A stretch of 53,764 bases of DNA from Actinomycetota bacterium (GTDB taxonomy: Bacteria > Actinomycetota > Acidimicrobiia > Acidimicrobiales > Ilumatobacteraceae): contig JACQZZ010000028.1 in the NCBI GenBank assembly GCA_016213625.1, positions 1 through 53,764 of the forward strand, in the 5' to 3' direction. The translations under genes were made by a program, and so were the position numbers. The notes beneath the pieces are model-generated. The model ran no database searches. It saw nothing but the letters and a program-made list of their open reading frames with translations, and was not told where the DNA came from. This document shows, piece by piece, positions 7,611-15,839 of this stretch. The stretch's first letter is position 1, and every line of letters starts with the position of its first letter.

Positions 7611-8956
7611 GCGACGACCTGACCGGGCAGACCGTCGAGCTGCTGCAGACGCTCATCCGCAATCGGTGCGTGAACGACGGCACTGCCGAGAGCGGCCACG
7701 AGGTGCGCAACGCCGACGTGCTGCGCCAGTTCCTGGGCGACACCGGGCTCGATCTCCAGCAGTACGAGCCCACGCCTGGGCGCGGCTCGTTGGTCGCGCG
7801 CATCGAGGGAACTGATCCGAACGCACCGAAGCTGTGCCTGATGGGCCACACCGACGTGGTGCCGGTGAACGAGAGCGGATGGAGCCACGACCCGTTCGGT
7901 GGCGAGCTCATCGACGGCGAGGTCTGGGGCCGCGGCGCGGTCGACATGCTCAACCTCACGTCGTCGATGGCGGTCGCGTTCCGTCATCTCGCTCGCACCG
8001 GGTTCCGCCCCAAGGGCGACCTCATCTACTTCGCCGTCGCCGACGAGGAGAGCGGCAGTGCGCACGGCATGCAGTGGATGGCCGATCACGAACGCGACGC
8101 CATCTGGGCCGACTACGTGCTCACCGAGAACGGCGGGCTCCACAGCGGTCCGAAGGACGAGCCGTACGTGGGCATCAACGTGGGGGAGAAGGGCGTGGCG
8201 TGGCGCACGCTGCGCATCAAGGGCACGCCAGGGCACGGCAGCACTCCCTTCAATGCCGACAACGCGCTGCTCACCGCCGCGGCCGTCGTGCAGCGCATCG
8301 GTGAGTATCGCCCGTCGCCGCGCTTCCACGAGCTGTGGCGCACGAAGGTGGAGACGCTGGGACTGTCCGACGACGTGCAGCGCGAGTTGCTCGATCCGGA
8401 ACGCATCGACGCCTTCCTCGACGCGCTGCCCGCCTCGGCCGGCTCGCCGCATCTCCACGCGTGCACGCACACGACCTTCTCGTGCAACACCATCGCGTCG
8501 GGTGGAAGCGACCGGATGAAGCACAACGTCATCCCCGACAGCATCGACATCGGCGTGGACATCCGCACGCTGCCGGGCGAGGGCGCCGAGGAAGTGGACG
8601 CGCACCTGCGAGCCGCGCTGGGCGATCTGTACGACCGTGTCGACGTCGAGATCGTGATGAACGACCCGGCGTCCATCAGCCGCACCGACACGCCGCTGTG
8701 GGATGCGCTGTCACGCAGCATCGCCAAGCCGTTCCCCGCGGCGCGCCCCACGCCGCAACTGGTGGTGGGCTTCACCGACTCGCGGGTGTACCGACAGATG
8801 GGTGCGGTGTCCTACGGCGCGGGCCTGTTCAGCCCCGATCTCGACGCCGCCGACTTCGGGCGACGGTTCCACGGCCACGACGAACGCATCGATGTCGAGA
8901 GCCTTCGCCTCACCACCGGATTGTGGCTCGACGTGGTGCGTGATCTGCAGGGCTGA
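7607..8956 (+). CDS. M20 family metallopeptidase/deacylase
   Basis: 449 aa, starting at a GTG that overlaps the ligase stop by 4 bp. The M20 two-zinc core is visible: MGHTDVVP (His ligand and Asp), GRGAVDMLN (bridging Asp), ADEESGS (general base Glu and Glu ligand), and a dimerisation domain with KGTPGHGSTP. Family members hydrolyse amide bonds of peptides or N-acyl amino acids (ArgE/DapE/carboxypeptidase G2 relatives). Coupling to an acyl-CoA ligase suggests that an acid released by this enzyme could be activated by the ligase, but that is inference. Confidence 0.88.
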   Translation: MSDDLTGQTVELLQTLIRNRCVNDGTAESGHEVRNADVLRQFLGDTGLDLQQYEPTPGRGSLVARIEGTDPNAPKLCLMGHTDVVPVNESGWSHDPFGGELIDGEVWGRGAVDMLNLTSSMAVAFRHLARTGFRPKGDLIYFAVADEESGSAHGMQWMADHERDAIWADYVLTENGGLHSGPKDEPYVGINVGEKGVAWRTLRIKGTPGHGSTPFNADNALLTAAAVVQRIGEYRPSPRFHELWRTKVETLGLSDDVQRELLDPERIDAFLDALPASAGSPHLHACTHTTFSCNTIASGGSDRMKHNVIPDSIDIGVDIRTLPGEGAEEVDAHLRAALGDLYDRVDVEIVMNDPASISRTDTPLWDALSRSIAKPFPAARPTPQLVVGFTDSRVYRQMGAVSYGAGLFSPDLDAADFGRRFHGHDERIDVESLRLTTGLWLDVVRDLQG

Positions 8957-9011
8957 CGCGCGCGTTATCGTCTCCGGCGGGGGGAGTTTCCGAGAGGGAC
9001 TTTCAAGGACA

Positions 9012-9368
9012 GTGGGTGCGTTCGCTGCGAGCACGGTCACGCTCGTCACGCCGTTGGTGGTGGTGGCAGTCGTGGGAGCCGCACTGTTCACGCGCGCCCG
9101 ACGTCCGTCGGGTCCGCAATGGTCGCGCACGAAGGGCACGGTCCTCAGCGCCACGGTGCAGGTGGGCACCAGCGGCCCCTCGCCCAGCGAGTCGCCACTC
9201 GTCTTCTACGCCTATCAGGTGAATGGCCAGGTGTTCCGCAACCACCGCGTACGGGTGCAGCAGCGGCCGTGCAACGCGTCGACCGTCATCGCTCGCTACC
9301 CTGCCGGCTCGTCCGTGATCGTGTACTACGACCCTGCCGATCCGTCGAACTCGGCTCTCGAGCTGTGA
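9012..9368 (+). CDS. DUF3592-like membrane protein
   Basis: 118 aa from GTG 9012, preceded by AAGGAC 5 nt upstream. One transmembrane helix (ASTVTLVTPLVVVAVVGAALFTRA) is followed by a small beta domain with PLVFYAYQVNGQVFRN and a final VIVYYDPADPSNSALEL. That combination is characteristic of DUF3592 proteins, where the YYDPxxPxxxxL end is conserved. Its biochemical role is unknown. The open frame extends upstream into the M20 gene, but that part is not plausible protein. Confidence 0.72.
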   Translation: MGAFAASTVTLVTPLVVVAVVGAALFTRARRPSGPQWSRTKGTVLSATVQVGTSGPSPSESPLVFYAYQVNGQVFRNHRVRVQQRPCNASTVIARYPAGSSVIVYYDPADPSNSALEL

Positions 9369-9379
9369 ACACGGCTGCG

Positions 9380-9385
9380 TAGAGT
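9380..9385 (+). promoter_or_regulatory. Leaderless -10 box TAGAGT for the aminotransferase gene
   Basis: TAGAGT is followed by a 6-nt spacer and the ATG at 9392, with no Shine-Dalgarno sequence. It fits leaderless initiation at the ATG. Confidence 0.5.
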
Positions 9386-9391
9386 TCGCGC

Positions 9392-10660
9392 ATGGGCAGT
9401 ATCGAACAGACCTACATCGATCGCACTCCGCTGAGTGCCGCCATGGGCCCACGTGCCCTGAAGGTGATGCCGGCGGGTGAGACCCGTGCGGCGGGCTACC
9501 ACTCGCCGTACCCGCTCACGCTGAGCCATGCGAAGGGCCACACCCTCACCGACATCGACGGCAACGACTATCTCGACCTGTCGAACAACTTCACCAGCCT
9601 CGCTCACGGGCACGCGTATCCGCCCATCGTCGACGCCGTCAGTCGCGTCATCGGTGCCGGCACCGCGTGGCCCGCGCGCAACAACACCCAGATCGAGCTC
9701 GCCGAACTGATCTGTTCGCGCGTGGCCTCCATCGACCTGGTGCGGTTCTGCAACTCGGGGTCCGAGGCGAACATGCTCGCTCTGCACGTGGCTCGTACAC
9801 ACACGGGCCGGCACAAGGTGCTCATGGCCAAGTTCGGCTACCACGGCAGCCACGAGGTGTTCGAGGCCGGCTTCTTCGGCAACGAGGGCGAGAAGTACTG
9901 GCCCCACACCATTGTCGCCCCGTGGGGTGACGCCGATGCGTTCGAGGCCGTGCTCGCCGAACAGGGCGACGAGATCGCCGCGGTGTTCCTGGAGGCCGCG
10001 ATGGGCTCGTCCGGCCTGGTGGGCGCACCGACGGAGTTCTTCCAGCGCGTCATCGACGCCACGCATCGTGCCGGCGCGGTGTTCGTGCTCGACGAGGTCA
10101 TCACGCTGCGGATGAGCGAGGGCGGGCATCAGGCCAGCCTGGGCATCACCCCCGACCTCACCACGATGGGCAAGGTCATCGGCGGCGGTTACCCCGTGGG
10201 CGCAGTGGGTGGCCGAGCCGACCTGATGAACTACCTCGACCCGGGTCGCGGCAAGATCTTCCACTCGGGCACGTTCAACGGAAATCCGGTCACCACTGCG
10301 GCCGGCATCCCGTCGCTGGGGCACCTCACGGCCGACCGCATCGCCACCATGGCCGCGCAGGCCGAACGGTTGGACACCGCCATGGCGGCGTCGGCCGCTG
10401 CCGTCGGATTGCCGTACTCGAGCCGTCGCATCGGCTCGCTGATCAACGTCTATTTCACACCCGAAGCACCTCCGGCGAATCTGCTCCGCTCCGACGCGGC
10501 CGTCATGCGGTCCGTCCACCTGGCGGGTATGAACCACGGTCTGTACTTCGCGTCGCGCGGTCTGCTCGTGCTGAGCACCGTGCTCACCGACGCCGACATC
10601 GACGAGGCGGCGGAGCGATTCGCCAGCGCCTTCGCCGACGCGGCGCGCGAGCACGCCTAG
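9392..10660 (+). CDS. Class III PLP-dependent aminotransferase (glutamate-1-semialdehyde aminomutase-like)
   Basis: 422 aa with class III features: substrate region PAGETRAAGYHSPYP, FCNSGSEANMLAL (PLP phosphate binding), FVLDEVITLR (Asp to the pyridine nitrogen), the Schiff-base lysine in TTMGKVIGGGYPVGAVGG (about K260) and HSGTFNGNPVT. The fold group includes GSA aminomutase and many omega-amino acid and amino-ketone transaminases. A true HemL is unlikely to be this divergent and no heme genes are nearby, so a catabolic or biosynthetic transaminase is more probable. The substrate is unknown. Confidence 0.87.
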   Translation: MGSIEQTYIDRTPLSAAMGPRALKVMPAGETRAAGYHSPYPLTLSHAKGHTLTDIDGNDYLDLSNNFTSLAHGHAYPPIVDAVSRVIGAGTAWPARNNTQIELAELICSRVASIDLVRFCNSGSEANMLALHVARTHTGRHKVLMAKFGYHGSHEVFEAGFFGNEGEKYWPHTIVAPWGDADAFEAVLAEQGDEIAAVFLEAAMGSSGLVGAPTEFFQRVIDATHRAGAVFVLDEVITLRMSEGGHQASLGITPDLTTMGKVIGGGYPVGAVGGRADLMNYLDPGRGKIFHSGTFNGNPVTTAAGIPSLGHLTADRIATMAAQAERLDTAMAASAAAVGLPYSSRRIGSLINVYFTPEAPPANLLRSDAAVMRSVHLAGMNHGLYFASRGLLVLSTVLTDADIDEAAERFASAFADAAREHA

Positions 10661-10665
10661 ACCCC

Positions 10666-10692
10666 TGTCACGTTTCGCGTCGCTGACTCGTC
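10666..10692 (+). promoter_or_regulatory. Candidate ECF41-dependent promoter
   Basis: TGTCACG (10666-10672), 16 nt, then CGTC (10689-10692), ending 8 nt before the ATG of the FAD oxidoreductase gene. The published target of ECF41 sigma factors, as I recall it, is TGTCACA about 16 nt from CGTC, upstream of the oxidoreductase/epimerase/decarboxylase partner gene. Here the partner gene is directly followed by an ECF41 gene, so position and sequence both fit. Confidence 0.75.
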
Positions 10693-10700
10693 GACGTGAC

Positions 10701-11966
10701 ATGACCTCCGAACCGCTCCGTACCGACATCATCGTGGTGGGGGCCGGCCTCGCCGGCCTCGCTGCGGCCCAACTGGCCTCGCGCGCTGGTCACCGAGTGC
10801 TGGTGCTCGACCCGTCGCCTCCCGGCGGCCGCGGGCGGACCGATCGACGTGGCGACGTGCTGTTCAACCGCGGCCCGCACGCCCTGTACCTGCATGGTCC
10901 CGCGCACCGCCTGCTCGTGGACCTGGGTGTGTCCATCGAGGGCGGGCCGCCCGCGTCCGACGGTGCCGGGGTGCTCGGCGAGCGCATCGGTGCACTGCCC
11001 GCGACCGCCGCGTCGCTGGCTCGAACCTCGCTCCTCGGCGCCCGCGGCAAGGTCGCTGTCGCCCGGCTGATGACCCGCCTGCCCCGAATCGATGCCACAC
11101 GGCTGACCGACGTGACCTTCGAGGAGTGGCTGATCGACGCGTCGCTCCCCGACGACGCGCGCCTGCTGGTGGAGATGCTCGCCAGAGTGGCGAGCTACAC
11201 GAACGCACCGCAGCTCGCCAGCGCCGACCTGGTGGTGGGCCAGATCCAAGCCGCCATGCGGCACGGTGTGCGGTACCTGCACGGCGGCTGGCAGACCCTC
11301 GTCGATGCGCTGGCCTCGGGGCTCACCATCGAGCGGCGGGCCGTGTCGTCGGTACGCCACGACGGGGCCGAGGTGGTCGTCGAGTGTGTGGACGGCACCG
11401 TCGTGACGGGCAGGTCGTGTGTCGTCGCGTCCGGAACGCCCGAGGTCGCCGCCGGACTGCTCGGCCGGGCGGCCTTCGACATCGGTCCTGCGGTGGAGGC
11501 GTCGTGTCTCGACCTGGCGACCTCGGTGCCGGCCCGCCCCGGACTGTTGCTGGGGGTGGACACCCCGCTCTACCTCTCGAACCACTGCCCGCCGGCTCGT
11601 CTCGCCCCCGAGGGAGTGAGCGTGGTGCACGTGGCCCACTATCTGGCAGCCGGAGAACGCCCGGACCCCCACGAAGAACGGGCGACGCTGATGGCGCACG
11701 CGGCGCGCGCGGGTCTCACCGCCGATCGCATCGTCGACAGCCGTTCGCTCCACCGGATGATCGTGGTCGGCGGCATGGCCACGGCCTCGCGCGGCGGACT
11801 GCCCGGCCGCCCGTGGGTGCACGAGACGGGCCAACGGAACGTCTACATCGCCGGCGACTGGGTGGGGCCGACCGGCCATCTCCTCGATGCCTCGATGGCC
11901 AGCGCACAGGACGCCGCCGCACGGGCAGTGCGCGCAGTGGAGAGTGACACACTGGTGGGTCGATGA
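10701..11966 (+). CDS. FAD-dependent oxidoreductase (amine oxidase/phytoene desaturase-like)
   Basis: 421 aa with an N-terminal FAD-binding Rossmann fold (IIVVGAGLAGLAAAQLA, G14/G16/G19, then VLVLDPSPPGGRGRT) and a C-terminal FAD motif (NVYIAGDWVGPTGHLLDASM) typical of the flavin amine oxidase/carotenoid desaturase superfamily. The middle is variable and gives no substrate clue. It overlaps the ECF41 gene by 4 bp (ATGA) and sits behind a matching ECF41 promoter. It is therefore probably the target gene of that sigma factor, as is common for ECF41 partner oxidoreductases. Confidence 0.87.
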   Translation: MTSEPLRTDIIVVGAGLAGLAAAQLASRAGHRVLVLDPSPPGGRGRTDRRGDVLFNRGPHALYLHGPAHRLLVDLGVSIEGGPPASDGAGVLGERIGALPATAASLARTSLLGARGKVAVARLMTRLPRIDATRLTDVTFEEWLIDASLPDDARLLVEMLARVASYTNAPQLASADLVVGQIQAAMRHGVRYLHGGWQTLVDALASGLTIERRAVSSVRHDGAEVVVECVDGTVVTGRSCVVASGTPEVAAGLLGRAAFDIGPAVEASCLDLATSVPARPGLLLGVDTPLYLSNHCPPARLAPEGVSVVHVAHYLAAGERPDPHEERATLMAHAARAGLTADRIVDSRSLHRMIVVGGMATASRGGLPGRPWVHETGQRNVYIAGDWVGPTGHLLDASMASAQDAAARAVRAVESDTLVGR

Positions 11967-12826
11967 ACGACGACGTCGTGTTCGAGGCCGAGCGCCGCCG
12001 CCTCGCCGCGATCGGCTACCGCATGCTGGGCTCGACGGCCGACGCCGACGACGTGGTGCAGGAGACCTGGCTGCGGTGGCACCGGCTCGGCGAGGACGGG
12101 CGGGCCGAGTTGGACCGCCCTGGTGCGTGGCTCACCACCGTCGCGACGCGCATCGCCCTCGACCGGCTGAAGTCGGCTCAACGTCAGCGCGAGGAGTACG
12201 TGGGCCCGTGGCTGCCCGAGCCGGTGATCACCGACGACGATCCTGCCGAATCCGTCGAACTCGCCGAGTCGTTGACGCTCGGGTTCCTCACCGTGCTGGA
12301 GCGCCTCGGCCCCGTGGAGCGTGCCGTGTTCCTGCTGTCCGACGTGTTCGAGGAGCCGTTCGCCGCCATCGCTCCCACCGTGGGCCGCAGCGAGGAGACG
12401 TGCCGCCAGATCGCGTCGCGTGCGCGCCGCCGGATTCGCGAGGAGCGGAAGCGGTTCGAACCCACCGACGGCGACGCGTTGCTGCACGCCTTCGTGCAGG
12501 CGTGCATGGTGGGCACACTGGACGAGTTCCGCAAGGTACTGGCCGACGACGTCGTGATGGTCAGTGACGGAGGCAGCGAGGTGCACGCCGCGCGTCGCCC
12601 AGTGCTCGGCATCGAACGCGTGGCTCGACTGCTCGGCAACCTGACGCGTCGCATGCCTGACGACACCGCGCTCGAACTGCACCGCGTGAACCACGAGCCC
12701 GGCTTGTTGGTGCGACGTGGCGGCCGACCGTGGTCGGTGCTCGCCCTGGAGGCGCACGACGGTCGAGTGACCGCTGTCAGGCTGGTGCTCAACCCGGACA
12801 AGCTGCAGCGTGTGGCCGATCTCTAG
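11963..12826 (+). CDS. ECF41 (SigJ-type) RNA polymerase sigma factor
   Basis: 287 aa. Sigma region 2 is at about residues 5-75 (AIGYRMLGSTADADDVVQETWLRW) and region 4 at about 110-165 (LERLGPVERAVFLLSDVFEE, then ICRQIASRARRRI-like helix). A C-terminal SnoaL/NTF2-like domain follows (about 180-287). Hallmarks of ECF41 are present: WLPEP in the linker, SDGGSEV where DGGGK is usual, and NPDKL near the end. This fused domain replaces an anti-sigma factor and sets activity. The gene overlaps the FAD oxidoreductase gene and is probably autoregulated from 10666-10692. Confidence 0.92.
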   Translation: MNDDVVFEAERRRLAAIGYRMLGSTADADDVVQETWLRWHRLGEDGRAELDRPGAWLTTVATRIALDRLKSAQRQREEYVGPWLPEPVITDDDPAESVELAESLTLGFLTVLERLGPVERAVFLLSDVFEEPFAAIAPTVGRSEETCRQIASRARRRIREERKRFEPTDGDALLHAFVQACMVGTLDEFRKVLADDVVMVSDGGSEVHAARRPVLGIERVARLLGNLTRRMPDDTALELHRVNHEPGLLVRRGGRPWSVLALEAHDGRVTAVRLVLNPDKLQRVADL

Positions 12827-12829
12827 GCT
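12824..12829 (+). promoter_or_regulatory. Leaderless -10 box TAGGCT for the GH29 gene
   Basis: TAGGCT lies 6 nt before the ATG at 12836 and includes the TAG stop codon of the ECF41 gene. No ribosome binding site is present, so initiation at the ATG itself is likely. Confidence 0.5.
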
Positions 12830-12835
12830 GCGGCC

Positions 12836-14164
12836 ATGAGCTCGTATCCCTTCGCCGACCGCCCGCTGCCGCAGTGGTACGACGACGCCAAGTTCGGCAT
12901 CTTCATCCACTGGGGCCCCTACGCCGTGCCGTGCTATGCGCCGGTGGATCGCGACATGGGCGACTTGATGAAGGCCGGCGACTGGGAAGAGATCTTCAAG
13001 TGGAGCCCGTACACCGAGTGGTACCTGAACTCGTGGTCCATCGAGGGCAGTCCCACCGAGGCGCACCATGCCGAGATGTACGGGCCTGCCGTCACCTACA
13101 CCGACTTCGTGGAGGAGTTCCACGAGCGCGCGCGTGGTGTCGACGTCGCGCACTGGGCCGATCTGTTCCAGTCGGCCGGTGCCAAGTACGTCGTGCCGGT
13201 CACCAAGCATCACGACGGGTTCCTCATGTGGCACAGCGACCTGCAGAACCCGTTCCGTGACCACTGGATGGCCGAGCGGGATCACATCGGCGAGCTCGCC
13301 ACCGCCGTGCGCGACCGCGACATGCGGTTCGGCGTCTACTACTCCGGCGGTCTCGACTGGACGTTCCAGCCGCCGCCCGTGCGCGACCTGATGAGCCTGT
13401 TCACCAACATCCCGTCGAGCCAGGAGTACGCCGACTACGCGACGGCCCACTGGCACGAGCTCATCGCCAAGTACTCGCCGTGCAGCATGTGGAACGACAT
13501 CGGCTGGCCCTCGATCCTGGACCCCAGCGACATGCTCGCCCACTTCTACGACGCGGTGCCCGACGGCGTGGTGAACGATCGGTTCAACATGATCGCCGTC
13601 GCCACAGGCCAGCTGCACGCCGACTTCAACACCCCGGAGTACACCACCACCGCCGGCGCCAAGAAATGGGAGGTGTGCCGGGGCATCGGTCGCAGCTTCG
13701 GCTACAACCGGATGGAGAACGAGTCCACGTTCCCCACCATCGACGACAACATCTGGATGCTCTGCGACATCGTGGCCCGCGGTGGCAACCTGCTCATCAA
13801 CGTCGGCCCGTCCGCCGATGGCCAGATCCCGATGGCCCAGGTGGTGCGGCTCACCGCACTCGGATGGTGGCTGCGCGTGAACGCTGAGGCCATCTACGGC
13901 ACTCGCGGGTTGGGCACCGCCACCACCGGCGACGGGCGCGACGTCGGGTTCACCCAGGGCCCCACTTCGTCGTACGCCATCGTCCGCGGCGCACCGCACC
14001 ACGAGGTGTCGTTCCCGTTCGTGCAGCCCGGTGCCGGGGCAGAGGTGCGCATGGTCGGCAACGACCGCGTGCTGCCCCACACCTGGGCCGATGGCACCCT
14101 GCGCATCACCATTCCCGACCACCTGCCCGCCGCGCCCGCCACCACTTTTCGGATCAGCGGCTGA
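12836..14164 (+). CDS. GH29 alpha-L-fucosidase family glycosidase
   Basis: 442 aa. GH29 catalytic-domain motifs are clear: WYDDAKFGIFIHWGPYAVP near the N-terminus, PVTKHHDGFLMWHS, FGVYYSGGLDW and MWNDIGWP, where D221 is the expected nucleophile. RGGNLLINVGPSADG closes the barrel, followed by a short beta domain. Enzymes of this family release alpha-L-fucose with retention. There is no signal peptide, so the enzyme is predicted cytoplasmic and would need imported fucosides. No transporter or fucose genes lie beside it. The acid/base residue is not assignable by eye. Confidence 0.88.
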   Translation: MSSYPFADRPLPQWYDDAKFGIFIHWGPYAVPCYAPVDRDMGDLMKAGDWEEIFKWSPYTEWYLNSWSIEGSPTEAHHAEMYGPAVTYTDFVEEFHERARGVDVAHWADLFQSAGAKYVVPVTKHHDGFLMWHSDLQNPFRDHWMAERDHIGELATAVRDRDMRFGVYYSGGLDWTFQPPPVRDLMSLFTNIPSSQEYADYATAHWHELIAKYSPCSMWNDIGWPSILDPSDMLAHFYDAVPDGVVNDRFNMIAVATGQLHADFNTPEYTTTAGAKKWEVCRGIGRSFGYNRMENESTFPTIDDNIWMLCDIVARGGNLLINVGPSADGQIPMAQVVRLTALGWWLRVNAEAIYGTRGLGTATTGDGRDVGFTQGPTSSYAIVRGAPHHEVSFPFVQPGAGAEVRMVGNDRVLPHTWADGTLRITIPDHLPAAPATTFRISG

Positions 14165-14170
14165 CAGGAC

Positions 14171-14197
14171 TGTCGAAATCGGGAAAGCTGGATCGTC
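14171..14197 (+). promoter_or_regulatory. Candidate ECF42-dependent promoter
   Basis: TGTCGA (14171-14176), 17 nt, then CGTC (14194-14197), upstream of the DGPF gene at 14245. The ECF42 target motif reported in Streptomyces, as I recall it, is TGTCGA in the -35 region and CG(A/T)C in the -10 region, in front of DGPF genes. A short inverted repeat GACAG/CTGTC (14163-14174) overlaps the -35 element. Confidence 0.75.
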
Positions 14198-14244
14198 GTC
14201 CCTGTGACGCCCCACTCGGGGGCGCCCGATACAGGAGGAACCAG

Positions 14245-14613
14245 ATGCCCCGTTACGCAGCACTCATCTACGGCGATGCCGCCACAGAGACCTCGGGTAC
14301 TCCCGAGCAGTGGGCCTCGATCATGGTGGAGTACAACGACTTCGGCGCCACTGCCGGCGCGGCCGGTGTGCTGGCCGGCGGCGAGGCGCTGCAGCCCACA
14401 CCGACCGCCACCACCATCCACGTGAAGGGCGGCAAGGGCGGCGAACTGCTCACCACCGACGGCCCGTTCGCCGAGACCAAGGAGGTGCTCGGCGGGTTCT
14501 ACCTGCTCGAGTGCAAGGACCTCGACGAGGCCATTCACTGGGCCGCGCAGATCCCTGGTGCGTGGCACGGTCGCGTGGAAGTCCGACCGGTGATCGACTT
14601 CAGCCAGGAGTGA
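14245..14613 (+). CDS. DGPF/YCII-domain protein
   Basis: 122 aa, preceded by a strong AGGAGG 6 nt before the ATG. It has the YCII-related ferredoxin-like fold with the name-giving TTDGPFAETKEVLGGFYLLE segment and a C-terminal helix and strand (WAAQIPGAWHGRVEVRPV). DGPF proteins are small cytoplasmic proteins of unknown chemistry, consistently linked to ECF42 sigma factors. Here it overlaps the ECF42 gene by 4 bp and is preceded by a matching promoter, so it is the expected target gene. Confidence 0.9.
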   Translation: MPRYAALIYGDAATETSGTPEQWASIMVEYNDFGATAGAAGVLAGGEALQPTPTATTIHVKGGKGGELLTTDGPFAETKEVLGGFYLLECKDLDEAIHWAAQIPGAWHGRVEVRPVIDFSQE

Positions 14614-15839
14614 GCGAGTCGCTCGACTGCATGGTGCGGCACGAGGGTGGCCGCGTCCTGGCCACCCTCGTGCGGCTCACCGGCGACATCACGCTCGCCG
14701 AGGACGCCGTGCAGGACGCCGTCGAGCAGGCGCTGCGGCGGTGGCCGATCGACGGCGTGCCCGACAACCCGGGTGCGTGGCTGACCACGGTCGCCCGCCG
14801 GCGCGCACTCGACGTGCTGCGACGCGAAGCGAAGCGCACCGCGAAGGAGTCCGACGCGGTGATGCTGGATCAGGTGACGGCGTCGATGAGCGAGGCGACC
14901 TCGGACTCGATGGTGCGCGACGACCTGCTCCGCCTGATCTTCACCTGCTGCCACCCGGCGCTCTCGCCCGACGCCAGGGTTGCCCTCACGCTGCGGATCC
15001 TGTGCGGGATGACCACCGTGGAGATCGCCCGCGTGTTCCTCGTGGCCGACACCACGATGGGACAGCGCATCAGCCGGGCGAAGCAGAAGATCGCGACGGC
15101 GCGCATCCCGTATCGGGTGCCGTCGGACCACGAACTCCCCGATCGTCTTCCGGCCGTGCTGGCCGTGGTGCACGCGGTGGTGACCGCTGGTCACCATGCC
15201 CCGGAGGGACGCCTCGACGCTCGGTTCGATCTCGCCGATGAAGGCGTCCGCCTGGCCCGGCTGGTGCACGACCTGATGCCCGACGAGCCGGAGTGTGCGG
15301 GTCTGCTGGCGCTCGCCCTGGCCACCCACGCCCGGAGGGACGCTCGGCTCGACGCCGAAGGCCACCTGGTCCTGCTGCGCGATCAGGACCGGTCGCGCTG
15401 GCATCACGACGAGATCCGCGAGGCATCGGAGCTCGTGGAGGCGGCCATCCATCGTCGGCGGATCGGTCAGTACCAGGTGCAGGCCGCCATCGCCTGTCTG
15501 CACACGTTGGCCCCGTCGATCGACGAGACCGATTGGCCGCAGATCGCCGAGCTCTACCGCCTGCTCGAGTCGCTGACCCCCAGCCCGGTCGTACGGGTGA
15601 ACCGTGCGGTCGCGACGGCAGAGGCGCACGGTGCGGACGCCGGTCTGGCGCTGCTGGACGACATGGACGAGAGCGATGTGGCGCAGTGGCACCTGTACTG
15701 GAGTACGCGGGCGGAGCTGCTCCACCGAACCGGCGATGTGTCGGGCGCGGTCGAGGCGATCGAGCGCGCGCTCACCTGCAACCCGAACGACAGCGACCGA
15801 GCCTTCCTCGAGCGCCGCGCCTCAGAACTGAAGTGCTGA
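14610..15839 (+). CDS. ECF42 RNA polymerase sigma factor with C-terminal TPR-like domain
   Basis: 409 aa from GTG 14610, which overlaps the DGPF stop. Region 2 is at about residues 8-75 (LVRLTGDITLAEDAVQDAVEQAL, PGAWLTTVARRRALD) and region 4 at about 110-165 (MTTVEIARVFLVADTTMGQRISRAKQKI). A helical extension of about 230 residues (DUF6596/TPR-like, up to LERRASELK) follows. This long C-terminus is the mark of ECF42 and is needed for activity in studied members; no anti-sigma factor is expected. The final 18 bp overlap the convergent ferredoxin oxidoreductase gene. Confidence 0.92.
   Translation: MSESLDCMVRHEGGRVLATLVRLTGDITLAEDAVQDAVEQALRRWPIDGVPDNPGAWLTTVARRRALDVLRREAKRTAKESDAVMLDQVTASMSEATSDSMVRDDLLRLIFTCCHPALSPDARVALTLRILCGMTTVEIARVFLVADTTMGQRISRAKQKIATARIPYRVPSDHELPDRLPAVLAVVHAVVTAGHHAPEGRLDARFDLADEGVRLARLVHDLMPDEPECAGLLALALATHARRDARLDAEGHLVLLRDQDRSRWHHDEIREASELVEAAIHRRRIGQYQVQAAIACLHTLAPSIDETDWPQIAELYRLLESLTPSPVVRVNRAVATAEAHGADAGLALLDDMDESDVAQWHLYWSTRAELLHRTGDVSGAVEAIERALTCNPNDSDRAFLERRASELKC

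Noticed and set aside
9392..10660. Glutamate-1-semialdehyde aminomutase (HemL)
   Set aside because: The sequence keeps class III motifs but not the close HemL pattern, and no heme synthesis genes are near.
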